In this document: in pieces, positions 56,350 through 64,000 of the stretch
Position numbering within the stretch: the stretch's first letter is position 1
How the letters are laid out: each line of letters starts with the position of its first letter
Source of the DNA: Streptomyces sp. NBC_01214
Lineage (GTDB): Bacteria > Actinomycetota > Actinomycetes > Streptomycetales > Streptomycetaceae
Direction: 5' to 3'
Assembly: GCF_026340975.1 (NCBI RefSeq)
Contig: NZ_JAPEOS010000001.1
Location: 1,138,501 to 1,202,500 of the forward strand
DNA: 64,000 nt
Program-made: the position numbers and the translations under genes
Notes under the pieces: model-generated
The model's database searches: none
The model's input: only the letters and a program-made list of their open reading frames with translations
Told to the model about the DNA's origin: nothing

Positions 56350-57693
56350 CTAGGCTCGCGGCCGGCCCATCGCCCGGTACGTCCAGCCCGCGGCACGCCA
56401 CCGCACCGGGTCCAGCGCGTTGCGGCCGTCCAGGACGAGGCGGTCGGTCACCACACCGGCCAGCTCCGCCGGGTCGAGGTCACGGAACTCGCGCCACTCG
56501 GTGAGGTGCAGGACGACCTCCGCGCCCCGGGCCGCCGCCAGCGCGGAGTCCGCGTAGCCGAGGGTCGGGAAGACCCGGCGGGCGTTGTCCATGCCCTTGG
56601 GGTCGTAGACGGTGACCTGGCCGCCCTGGAGGTGGATCTGCCCGGCCACGTTCAGCGCGGGGGAGTCCCGCACGTCGTCGGAGTCCGGCTTGAAGGTGGC
56701 TCCGAGCACGGCGACCCGCTTGCCGAGGAACGAACCGCCCACGGCCTCCCGGGCCAGCTCGACCATGTGCCCGCGACGCCGCATGTTGATGGAGTCGACC
56801 TCGCGCAGGAAGGTCAGTGCCTGGTCGGCGCCCAGCTCACCGGCGCGCGCCATGAAGGCCCGGATGTCCTTGGGCAGGCAGCCGCCGCCGAAGCCGATCC
56901 CGGCGCGCAGGAACTTCGCGCCGATCCGCTCGTCGTAGCCGATGGCCTCGGCCAGCTTGACCACGTCGCCGCCGCCGGCCTCGCACACCTCCGCCATCGC
57001 GTTGATGAAGGAGATCTTCGTGGCGAGGAAGGAGTTCGCGGCCGTCTTGACCAGCTCCGCGGTCGGGAAGTCGGTGATCACCAGTGGGGTGCCCTCCGAC
57101 ATCGGCGTCTCGTACACCTCCCGCAGCAGCTTCTCGGCGCGCTCGCCCTGGACGCCGATCACGATCCGGTCGGGGTGCAGGGTGTCCTCCACCGCGAAGC
57201 CTTCCCGCAGGAACTCCGGGTTCCAGGCCAGCTCCACGTCCGCGCCCGCCGGGGCCAGCTCCGCGAGCTTCACCGCGAGCCGCTCCGCCGAGCCCACCGG
57301 CACCGTGGACTTGCCGACCACCAGGACCGGCCGCGTCAGGTGCGGGGCCAGCGAGGCCATCGCGGAGTCCACGTAGGACATGTCGCAGGCGTACTCGCCG
57401 TGCTTCTGCGGGGTGTTCACGCAGACGAAGTGGACGTCGCCGAAGGCGCCGACCTCCTCGTAGGAGGTGGTGAAGCGCAGCCGGCCGGTCGAGCCAGGCA
57501 GCCCGGCCACGTGCTTGGCCAGCAGTTCCTCCAGCCCGGGCTCGTACATCGGGACCCGGCCCGAGGCCAGCATCTCGATCTTCTCGGGCACCACGTCCAG
57601 CCCCAGCACCTCGAATCCCAGCTCCGCCATCGCGGCGGCGTGGGTCGCACCGAGGTATCCGGTGCCGATCACAGTGATCTTGAGGGGGGCCAT
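56350..57693 (-). CDS. UDP-glucose/GDP-mannose 6-dehydrogenase family
   Basis: A 447-residue NAD+-dependent enzyme oxidising a nucleotide sugar to the uronic acid. N-terminal Rossmann GTGYLGATHA, catalytic Cys in GFGGGCLPKDIRAF, Lys in NSFLATKISFIN, and C-terminal domain with GATFKPDSDDVRDSP are clear. UDP-glucose is most likely. ATG at 57693; the extension to 57828 lies in intergenic DNA. The neighbouring sugar-nucleotide synthase and LCP genes indicate cell-wall polymer synthesis. Confidence 0.94.
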   Translation of the reverse strand: MAPLKITVIGTGYLGATHAAAMAELGFEVLGLDVVPEKIEMLASGRVPMYEPGLEELLAKHVAGLPGSTGRLRFTTSYEEVGAFGDVHFVCVNTPQKHGEYACDMSYVDSAMASLAPHLTRPVLVVGKSTVPVGSAERLAVKLAELAPAGADVELAWNPEFLREGFAVEDTLHPDRIVIGVQGERAEKLLREVYETPMSEGTPLVITDFPTAELVKTAANSFLATKISFINAMAEVCEAGGGDVVKLAEAIGYDERIGAKFLRAGIGFGGGCLPKDIRAFMARAGELGADQALTFLREVDSINMRRRGHMVELAREAVGGSFLGKRVAVLGATFKPDSDDVRDSPALNVAGQIHLQGGQVTVYDPKGMDNARRVFPTLGYADSALAAARGAEVVLHLTEWREFRDLDPAELAGVVTDRLVLDGRNALDPVRWRAAGWTYRAMGRPRA

Positions 57694-57842
57694 GGGTGCT
57701 CCAGAGGTGCGGGGCCGTTTGCGGCCACTGAGCATAGTCGGGCCCACCAGCGGGGACGTTCCCCAGGAGACCGCCGCTGTCACCCATCTCACGTGGTCCG
57801 TCCATATCGCCATCCGTGACCGGACCATTAGGCTTGGGTTAC

Positions 57843-57856
57843 TTAACGGTAGTTAG
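57843..57856. promoter_or_regulatory. Partial inverted repeat upstream of the acyl-CoA dehydrogenase
   Basis: TTAAC...GTTAG flank a 4-base centre (GGTA). A+T-rich against a G+C-rich background, 32 bases before the start. A TetR-type operator is possible but is not matched to a known consensus. Confidence 0.3.
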
Positions 57857-57887
57857 CATCACGCATCACCCTGGGGAGTGAGAGATC

Positions 57888-59060
57888 TTGGCGGGTTCTG
57901 CCGACTTCGACCTGTACCGCCCGGCCGAGGAGCACGACATGCTCCGCGAGTCGGTCCGCTCGCTCGCCGAGGCGAAGATCCTGCCGTTCGCCGCCGCGGT
58001 CGACGAGGAATCCCGCTTCCCGCAGGAGGCCCTGGACGCCCTGGTCTCCAGCGACCTGCACGCCGTCCACGTTCCCGAGACCTACGGCGGCGCGGGTGCC
58101 GACGCCCTCGCCACCGTGATCGTGATCGAGGAAGTGGCCCGCGTCTGCGCCTCCTCCTCCCTCATCCCGGCCGTGAACAAGCTCGGCTCGCTCCCGGTGA
58201 TCCTCTCCGGTTCCGAGGAGCTCAAGGCCAAGTACCTGGGCCCGCTGGCCAAGGGCGACGCGATGTTCTCGTACGCGCTCTCCGAGCCGGACGCGGGCTC
58301 CGACGCCGCCGGCATGAAGACCCGCGCCGTGCGCGACGGGGACTTCTGGGTGCTCAACGGCGTCAAGCGCTGGATCACCAACGCGGGCGTCTCCGAGTAC
58401 TACACGGTCATGGCCGTCACCGACCCCGAGAAGCGCTCCAAGGGCATCAGCGCCTTCGTCGTCGAGAAGTCCGACGAGGGCGTCTCCTTCGGCGCCCCGG
58501 AGAAGAAGCTCGGCATCAAGGGCTCCCCGACGCGCGAGGTCTACCTCGACAACGTCCGGATCCCCGCCGACCGCATGATCGGCGCCGAGGGCACCGGCTT
58601 CGCCACCGCGATGAAGACCCTGGACCACACCCGCATCACCATCGCGGCCCAGGCGCTCGGCATCGCCCAGGGCGCCCTGGACTACGCCAAGGGCTACGTC
58701 CAGGAGCGCAAGCAGTTCGGCAAGCCGATCGGCGACTTCCAGGGCGTGCAGTTCATGCTCGCGGACATGGCCATGAAGATCGAGGCCGCCCGCCAGCTGA
58801 CCTACTCGGCCGCCGCGAAGTCCGAGCGCGTCTCCGCCGGTGGTGACAAGGAAGACCTGACCTTCTTCGGCGCCGCGGCCAAGTGCTTCGCCTCCGACGT
58901 GGCCATGGAGGTCACCACGGACGCCGTCCAGCTCCTCGGCGGCTACGGCTACACCCGTGACTACCCGGTGGAGCGCATGATGCGCGATGCCAAGATCACG
59001 CAGATTTATGAAGGCACGAATCAGGTTCAGCGCATCGTCATGGCGAGGAACCTGCCGTAG
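57888..59060 (+). CDS. Acyl-CoA dehydrogenase
   Basis: A 390-residue flavoprotein starting fatty-acid or amino-acid-derived acyl-CoA oxidation. FAD/substrate motifs YALSEPDAGSDAAGMKTRAV and RWITNAG, the active-site Glu near YEGTNQVQRIV, and C-terminal LLGGYGYTRDYPVERMMRDAKI are typical of the short/medium-chain class. TTG at 57888 is taken as start because GGGGAGTGAG lies 7-8 bases upstream. Substrate chain length not predictable. Confidence 0.94.
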   Translation: MAGSADFDLYRPAEEHDMLRESVRSLAEAKILPFAAAVDEESRFPQEALDALVSSDLHAVHVPETYGGAGADALATVIVIEEVARVCASSSLIPAVNKLGSLPVILSGSEELKAKYLGPLAKGDAMFSYALSEPDAGSDAAGMKTRAVRDGDFWVLNGVKRWITNAGVSEYYTVMAVTDPEKRSKGISAFVVEKSDEGVSFGAPEKKLGIKGSPTREVYLDNVRIPADRMIGAEGTGFATAMKTLDHTRITIAAQALGIAQGALDYAKGYVQERKQFGKPIGDFQGVQFMLADMAMKIEAARQLTYSAAAKSERVSAGGDKEDLTFFGAAAKCFASDVAMEVTTDAVQLLGGYGYTRDYPVERMMRDAKITQIYEGTNQVQRIVMARNLP

Positions 59061-59184
59061 GGCCCCGCCCCGCCGAAACGCGTGGCTCCCGGCGCACGGC
59101 CGGGGGTCACGTGCGAGGTGGCCGGCGGCGCACCCTAGGCTGTGCGCCGGTCGGCCCCGGGGGCGGGGTTCAGGGGGGAGCGGG

Positions 59185-59835
59185 ATGTCCGCAGAACGTC
59201 AGGTATCGGGGATGCTCCGGCAGATCGCCCGTCAGCAGGACGTCATCGAGATCGGCCCGCAGGGCTCCCGCCCGAAGGCGGCCGCCCTCGCGCACGTGGC
59301 GGAGCAGTACGGCTACGTGTACGGCGCGGCGCGCGCGACCGGGTACAAGGACTCGCTCATCCTCCTGCGGATGTACCGGGACCCGAGTCCCGAGGCGCGC
59401 TCCCGCGAGGCGGCCACCCTCACCGCCCATCCGCGGGCGGGGACCGGCGGGACGGTGCCGGGGCTGGCGCCGGGGTCGCTGAAGCCCGTCCCCGAGGCGG
59501 CCGACGCCGTGGCCGTGCTGAAGGACCTCATCGCCTTCGACCTCGCGGCCCGCTTCGTCACCAGCCGGGGCCAGAAGGTGCTGTGCTACCTCGCCTGCGT
59601 GCTCGTGACCGCGGTCCTGCTCGCCACCGGCCCGCCGATCGAGGCGGTGGCCTCCGGCGGGAGCCTCGTGGTGATCCTCACCGTGGCGCTGAAGGCGGGT
59701 CAGATCCGCCGGGAGAAGCTGTCCCGGCGCCTGACGGAAGCCGGGTTCTTCGCGGTGCGCGACGAGCGGGGCGGGCAGCGGTTCCTGCGCCCGGGGCAGC
59801 AGTTGCCCGGCCACGCGAACCCGTTCGCCGCCTGA
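59185..59835 (+). CDS. Membrane-associated hypothetical protein
   Basis: A 216-residue protein without a recognised family. The N-terminal half is soluble and helical (MLRQIARQQDVIEIGP, then AALAHVAEQYGYVYGAA), a hydrophobic pair about 133-170 (GQKVLCYLACVLVTAVLLATG and SLVVILTVALKAG) spans the membrane once or twice, and the tail is basic (REKLSRRLTEAGFF). GGGGGGAG lies six bases before the ATG at 59185. Conserved position ahead of the sugar-nucleotide synthase; possibly transcribed with it. Confidence 0.75.
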   Translation: MSAERQVSGMLRQIARQQDVIEIGPQGSRPKAAALAHVAEQYGYVYGAARATGYKDSLILLRMYRDPSPEARSREAATLTAHPRAGTGGTVPGLAPGSLKPVPEAADAVAVLKDLIAFDLAARFVTSRGQKVLCYLACVLVTAVLLATGPPIEAVASGGSLVVILTVALKAGQIRREKLSRRLTEAGFFAVRDERGGQRFLRPGQQLPGHANPFAA

Positions 59836-59939
59836 GGCCCTGGCCTGCGACGCAGGCGGACGCACACCTCGCCCGTGGGGGGCACCCGCATGGGCTAAAT
59901 TTGGACCTTCGTACGCCGGAATCGGTTGGGGAGAACGCA

Positions 59940-61022
59940 ATGACGGAAGCGATCCTGCTGGTCGGCGGACAAGGGACGCGCCTGCGACCCGTGACGGTGA
60001 ACACGCCCAAGCCGATGGTCCCCACGGCCGGCGTCCCGTTCCTCGCCCACCAGATAGCCAGGGCCGCCGCCGCCGGTGTCACGCACATCGTGATGGCCAC
60101 CTGCTACCTCGCCGAGGTCTTCGAGCCCTACTTCGGCGACGGATCCGACTTCGGCCTCAGCCTCGAATACGTGGTCGAGGACGAGCCCCTCGGGACCGGC
60201 GGCGCCATCCGCAACGCCGGAGAGCGCCTGACCGGCGGACCGGACTCCTCCGTCCTCGTCTTCAACGGCGACATCCTCACCGGCCTGGACATCGCCGGGC
60301 TGGTCGAGTCGCACGAGGCGGCCGACGCCGACGTCTCCCTGCACCTGGTCCGGGTCGAGGACCCGCGCGCCTTCGGCCTGGTCCCCACCGACTCCGAGGG
60401 GCGGGTGCTGGCCTTCACCGAGAAGCCGCAGACCCCCGAGGAGATCATCACCGACCAGATCAACGCCGGCTGCTACGTCTTCCGCCGCAGCGTGATCGAC
60501 TCCATCCCGGCCGGCCGCCCGGTCTCCGTCGAGCGCGAGACCTTCCCCGGCCTGCTCGCCGCCGGGGCCAAGCTGCACGGCGTCACCGAGAACACCTACT
60601 GGATGGACCTCGGCAAGCCCGAGTCGATCATCCAGGCCTCCGCCGACCTCGTACGCGGCGTGGTCTCCTCCCCGGCCGTCCCCGGACGCCGCGGCGAGTC
60701 CCTGGTCCTGCCCGGTGCCGAGGTGGCCGCCGGGGCCAAGCTCTCCGGGGGCACCGTCGTGGGCGCGGGCGCCCGGATCGGGGCCGGAGCGGTCGTCCAG
60801 GGCTCCATCGTCCTCGACGACGCCGTCATCGGCCCGGACGCCCAGGTGAACGCCAGCCTGATCGGCGCCCGCGCCGCGGTCGGCGCGCGGACCGTCCTCG
60901 ACGCCGTCGTCATCGGCGACGGCGCCACCGTGGGGGCCGACAACGAACTGCGCGGCGGCGCCCGCGTGTGGTGCGACGCGCAGCTGCCCGCCGCCGCCGT
61001 CCGCTTCTCCCCGGACGCCTGA
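59940..61022 (+). CDS. NDP-sugar synthase (sugar-1-phosphate nucleotidyltransferase)
   Basis: A 360-residue enzyme making an NDP-sugar (mannose-1-P guanylyl- or glucose-1-P uridylyl/thymidylyl-transferase type). GGQGTRLRPVT, VEDEPLGTGGAI, VFNGDIL, FTEKP and MDLGKPESII are all present, and the C-terminal third is a left-handed beta-helix (GAEVAAGAKLSGGTVVGAGA). ATG at 59940 fits the family start. Together with UGD and the LCP proteins it points to wall glycopolymer synthesis; the sugar itself is unresolved. Confidence 0.92.
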   Translation: MTEAILLVGGQGTRLRPVTVNTPKPMVPTAGVPFLAHQIARAAAAGVTHIVMATCYLAEVFEPYFGDGSDFGLSLEYVVEDEPLGTGGAIRNAGERLTGGPDSSVLVFNGDILTGLDIAGLVESHEAADADVSLHLVRVEDPRAFGLVPTDSEGRVLAFTEKPQTPEEIITDQINAGCYVFRRSVIDSIPAGRPVSVERETFPGLLAAGAKLHGVTENTYWMDLGKPESIIQASADLVRGVVSSPAVPGRRGESLVLPGAEVAAGAKLSGGTVVGAGARIGAGAVVQGSIVLDDAVIGPDAQVNASLIGARAAVGARTVLDAVVIGDGATVGADNELRGGARVWCDAQLPAAAVRFSPDA

Positions 61023-61030
61023 TCCGGGGA

Positions 61031-61074
61031 GCGGGCCGGGAGCGGGCCGGGCGCGGGCCGGGCGCGGGCCGGGT
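61031..61074. repeat. Four tandem 11-bp G-rich units
   Basis: GCGGGCCGGGN repeated four times between the nucleotidyltransferase and LCP genes. The G-runs on the + strand could form a G-quadruplex. Confidence 0.85.
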
Positions 61075-61083
61075 GCGCCGCCG

Positions 61084-62397
61084 TCAGTTGCCGCGGACGG
61101 TGACCTTCTCGTCGTTCTGGATCTGCTTCACCAACTGCTGCACCTTGGCCTTGTCCCAGACGAGGTTGCCGCCGCGCTGGCCGGAGATCGGCATGTTCAT
61201 CGACACGCCGTCACCGCCGTTGACGCCCTTCATCGCGAAGAACATCTGGCCCATGTCGTACAGGCCCATGTCCTTGTCCACGATGAGGGTGTCCAGGCCC
61301 GCGCCCAGCATCGGGTAGAGCGCGAACGGGTTGAGGATCGTCGACGGCGTCGCGGCCTGGCTGGCCAGCGCCGACAGGAACTTCTGCTGGTTCTTCGTCC
61401 GCTGGAGGTCCGACTCGGCGAAGGCGTACCGGGTCCGTACGAAGGCCAGGGACTGCTCGCCGTTCAGGGTCTGCTTGCCGGCCTTGAAGTCGGCGCCCGA
61501 CTTCTCGTCCTTGAAGCCCTCCTCGATGTTCAGCTCCACGCCGCCCAGTGCGTCCACGATGTTCGCGAAGCCGGCGAAGCCGATCTCCGCGTAGTGGTCG
61601 ATGCGCAGGCCCGTGTTGTGCTCCACCGTCCGCACGAGCAGCTCGGGGCCGTCCTCCGCGTACGCGGCGTTGAGCTTGACCCGCCGCCCCTGCGCGGGGA
61701 ACGTCTTGCCGGACTGGGAGCCGACGAAGGAGGGGATCTCCACGTCCGAGTCGCGCGGCAGCGAGATCATGGTGTTCCCGCTGGAGCACTTCGCCAGGAT
61801 CATCATCGAGTCGGTCCGCTTGCCCTCGGCCGAGCCCGTGTGGAGCTTCTTCTTCTCCTCGTCGGACATCCCCTCACGGCTGTCCGAGCCCACGATCAGG
61901 TACGTGGTGCAGTCGCCCTCCTTCGGGCGCTCGATGACCTTGGAGAGGTCCACCTCGCGGCGCACCTTGGAGTCGGCCCAGAAGTACGTGGCGACGGACG
62001 TCACGAGGAGCGCGGAGACCAGCACGATCGAGCCGACCTTGATCCGCTTGCGCCAGTCCGGCGCGGGACCGGGCGCCCGCCCGGGGCGGCCGGGCCCGGA
62101 CGGCCCGCCGGGACCCCCCGGTTCGCCCGGAGCGCCGCCCTGCGGAGCCCCGTAGACCTGGCCGGTGTTGTAGCCGCTGTCGTAACCGCCGTACGTGTCG
62201 TGGCCGCCCGCCTGCTGCGGGGGTACGCCGTACGCGGGCGGCGGGCCCGCCGGGCGCTGCGGGCGCGGGGGCTGCGCGGGCCGGGGCTGCTGCTGCGGCT
62301 GCCGCTGGATGTGGCGCATCCGCTGCACACCCTCGGGCTGCGGCTGCGCGCTGCCGCGCCCGTACGCGTCGTCACGACCTTCTGGCCAGTCATTCAT
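61084..62397 (-). CDS. LytR-CpsA-Psr (LCP) family protein
   Basis: A 437-residue enzyme that transfers lipid-linked teichoic-acid-like glycopolymers onto peptidoglycan. A long Gln/Pro/Gly-rich cytoplasmic region (about 1-115), TM about 122-143 (VGSIVLVSALLVTSVATYFW), then the LCP domain with LIVGSDSREGM, ISLPRDSDVEIP, KLNAAYAEDGPELLVRTVE and RTRYAFAESDLQRTKNQQ. ATG at 62397; the extension to 62580 is not supported. Convergent with the sugar-nucleotide gene. Confidence 0.93.
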   Translation of the reverse strand: MNDWPEGRDDAYGRGSAQPQPEGVQRMRHIQRQPQQQPRPAQPPRPQRPAGPPPAYGVPPQQAGGHDTYGGYDSGYNTGQVYGAPQGGAPGEPGGPGGPSGPGRPGRAPGPAPDWRKRIKVGSIVLVSALLVTSVATYFWADSKVRREVDLSKVIERPKEGDCTTYLIVGSDSREGMSDEEKKKLHTGSAEGKRTDSMMILAKCSSGNTMISLPRDSDVEIPSFVGSQSGKTFPAQGRRVKLNAAYAEDGPELLVRTVEHNTGLRIDHYAEIGFAGFANIVDALGGVELNIEEGFKDEKSGADFKAGKQTLNGEQSLAFVRTRYAFAESDLQRTKNQQKFLSALASQAATPSTILNPFALYPMLGAGLDTLIVDKDMGLYDMGQMFFAMKGVNGGDGVSMNMPISGQRGGNLVWDKAKVQQLVKQIQNDEKVTVRGN

Positions 62398-62663
62398 GCG
62401 CCCAAGAATGCCTGCCCGGGTGCGTGCTCCGACAGCCCGGTCCGCATTCCGTTCCGCTGCTGTTGCAGAGCTGATGCCTCCGTGAGCCATCTCGACGGCG
62501 TCCTGCCGGCCGGGCCGTCCCCGCGGCGTCCGGCGCGCCCGCTCGCCGTCTTCCCGTCGGTCCCCGACGCCCCGCGTCACTCCCTCCCGGGCCTCGCGGG
62601 GGCACGCCCGGGCACCGCTGCCTGATCAGGCCCGATCGACGGGACACCCCCTAAGGTGTCCGT

Positions 62664-63200
62664 ATGACACAGATACCGGGCGAGCTGCCCGGGAAGCCCA
62701 CCGCAGCCTCCCGGACGACCCTCAGCCACATCATGACCGCCAACGACACCAACCTCCTCGGCACGGTGCACGGCGGCGTGATCATGAAGCTGGTGGACGA
62801 CGCGGCGGGCGCCGTGGCCGGCCGCCACTCCGGCGGCCCGGCGGTCACCGCCTCCATGGACGAGATGGCCTTCCTCGCGCCCGTGCGCGTGGGCGACCTC
62901 GTCCACGTGAAGGCCCAGTGCAACTGGACCGGCCGCTCCTCCATGGAGATCGGCGTACGCGTCCTCGCGGAGCGGTGGAACGAGTCCACCCCCGCCACCC
63001 AGGTCGGCACCGCCTACCTCGTCTTCGCCGCGGTCGACGCCGACGGCAAGCCCCGCGAGGTCCCGCCCGTCCTCCCGGAGACGGAACAGGACGAACGGCG
63101 TTACCAGGAGGCCCAGATCCGCCGCACCCACCGGCTCGCCCGCCGCCAGGCGATCATGGCGCTGCGCGAGGAGCGGGCCGCCCAGGGCTTCGACGACTGA
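62664..63200 (+). CDS. Hotdog-fold acyl-CoA thioesterase
   Basis: A 178-residue enzyme of the YciA/BACH class that hydrolyses acyl-CoA. The family motif HIMTANDTNLLGTVHGGVIM with Asp in LVDDAAGAVA and CNWTGRSSMEIGV is clear, and a basic C-terminal helix (RRTHRLARRQAIMALR) extends it. ATG at 62664. Lies between two LCP genes on opposite strands. Confidence 0.93.
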   Translation: MTQIPGELPGKPTAASRTTLSHIMTANDTNLLGTVHGGVIMKLVDDAAGAVAGRHSGGPAVTASMDEMAFLAPVRVGDLVHVKAQCNWTGRSSMEIGVRVLAERWNESTPATQVGTAYLVFAAVDADGKPREVPPVLPETEQDERRYQEAQIRRTHRLARRQAIMALREERAAQGFDD

Positions 63201-63221
63201 CGTCGAGACCGTCCCGGGCCC

Positions 63222-64000
63222 TCAGTTCCCGCAGACCACCTGGTCGCCGGTGACCACCCCGAAGGCGCCCTGGTAGGGGTCCTCGGCACGGACCGGCACC
63301 ACCTTGCGGTAGTCCGCGCCCGCGATCACCACCACCGTCCGGCCCTGGCCCGCCACCGCCCGCAGCTCGCTGCCCGGCAGCGCGGTCGCCACCGAGCGGG
63401 CGGAGCGGTCCCAGCGCGGATCGTACGTGATCACCGTGCGCTTGACGTCGCGGCTGGCCCCGTTGCCCGGGGCCCGGGTGGTGTCGAAGCCGGTGGCGCG
63501 CAGCGCGGCGTCCACCCGGCCGCCCATTCCGTCGATCCGGGTGCCGTTCTCCACCTGGACCCGGACCTGGCGCGGGGGCACGTCCACGGGCACCGCCGCG
63601 GGCGGGCCGCCGGCGGCCTTCCCGGGCCGGGCGGGGGCCAGCGGCCGGTCCTCGCGCAGCGCCTCGAACAGCTTGGCCGCCTTCGGCTCGTCCCACTTCA
63701 CCGTGGACCCGATGCCCTTGACGGGGAAGGAGGGGCTGCCGATGGGCACGGAGGCGAACTCCGAGGAGGACGGGGTGAAGTCCCGCATCGCCTGCCCGAG
63801 GGCCAGCATCTGCTCGGAGCCGAAGTCCTTGTCGGCCCGGACGGACCCGAGGAGGGTGGAGCTGACCTCCTTGAACTTCACCGGGTTCAGCAGCACCCCG
63901 CCCCCGGTCGCCTGCTTGATCAGGGCGGCGATGAACCGCTGCTGGCGCTGCATCCGGCCGAGGTCGGAGGCCCCGTCGACATGGCGCGAGCGCACGTACT
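63222..64000 (-). CDS. LCP family protein, 5' end outside the window
   Basis: C-terminal 260 or so residues only; the frame is open to the right edge, so the ATG at 63995 is internal. The visible part covers the end of the LCP domain (SRHVDGASDLGRMQRQQRF) and a LytR_C (cpsA C-terminal) domain, RVQVENGTRIDGMGGRVDAALRATG-like segment, to GDQVVCGN. A second LCP protein beside the one at 61084 is normal in actinomycetes, which carry several paralogues. Confidence 0.87.
   Translation of the reverse strand, partial: YVRSRHVDGASDLGRMQRQQRFIAALIKQATGGGVLLNPVKFKEVSSTLLGSVRADKDFGSEQMLALGQAMRDFTPSSSEFASVPIGSPSFPVKGIGSTVKWDEPKAAKLFEALREDRPLAPARPGKAAGGPPAAVPVDVPPRQVRVQVENGTRIDGMGGRVDAALRATGFDTTRAPGNGASRDVKRTVITYDPRWDRSARSVATALPGSELRAVAGQGRTVVVIAGADYRKVVPVRAEDPYQGAFGVVTGDQVVCGN

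Overview
The window looks like a stretch of the central (core) chromosome of a Streptomyces species or a very close relative. The base composition is very G+C rich throughout, start codons are often GTG and occasionally TTG, many CDSs overlap by 4 bases, and no annotated CDS was seen by eye to contain a TTA codon. The gene order eno - FtsB/DivIC - DUF501 - Ppx/GppA - ndh - cfa - ABC transporter - tRNA-Leu(UAA), and later hutU/hutF/hutI, purK/purE and LCP genes, is the order I remember for the S. coelicolor SCO30xx-31xx region. That memory-based synteny was not checked here.

Layout. 1-11.3 kb: a 5'-truncated N6-DNA-methylase-like gene, a membrane protein plus TPR-tailed Ser/Thr kinase pair, a YfhO-type membrane protein, a SurA-N lipoprotein, MazG, and a flavohemoprotein-like reductase next to a divergent cytochrome P450. 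11.3-13.6 kb: two tandem resuscitation-promoting-factor/LysM cell-wall hydrolases, the second preceded by a c-di-AMP (ydaO) riboswitch. 13.8-20.6 kb: enolase, division protein, DUF501, exopolyphosphatase, type II NADH dehydrogenase with Rex-like operators, and cyclopropane-fatty-acid synthase. 20.7-24.1 kb: a MacB/FtsX-type ABC exporter. 24.5 kb: tRNA-Leu(UAA), which is bldA, the developmental tRNA of Streptomyces. 25-29 kb: a Bax-inhibitor-1 protein, an IS110-family insertion sequence with a probable bridge-RNA region, and three small hypothetical genes. 29.3-33.4 kb: a 126-bp tandem duplication, thiolase, SGNH hydrolase and cystathionine beta-synthase. 34.4-42.5 kb: histidine utilisation (RpiR-type regulator, hutU, M20 amidohydrolase, hutF, hutI) with a divergent PLP decarboxylase. 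42.6-47.3 kb: a cluster of exported, apparently wall-anchored proteins (LPXTG and LAXTG sorting signals, a DUF916-like protein, a neocarzinostatin-like protein). 47.4-64 kb: a POT peptide transporter, a two-component system, GtrA, purK-purE-dipeptidase, a degenerate dipeptidase paralogue, UDP-glucose dehydrogenase, acyl-CoA dehydrogenase, an NDP-sugar synthase, two LCP proteins and a thioesterase.

How the parts fit. Much of the window concerns the cell envelope: Rpf hydrolases under c-di-AMP control, FtsB/DivIC, cfa, LCP ligases with nucleotide-sugar enzymes, GtrA, YfhO and the sortase-type surface cluster. The rest is central metabolism (eno, ndh, pur, hut, cbs, thiolase). The observations most worth follow-up are the surface-protein cluster, the catalytically dead M19 paralogue, the IS110 bridge-RNA candidate next to the bldA neighbourhood, the M20 enzyme replacing a deformylase in the hut operon, the hut and Rex operator candidates, and the N-to-H change in the methylase motif.
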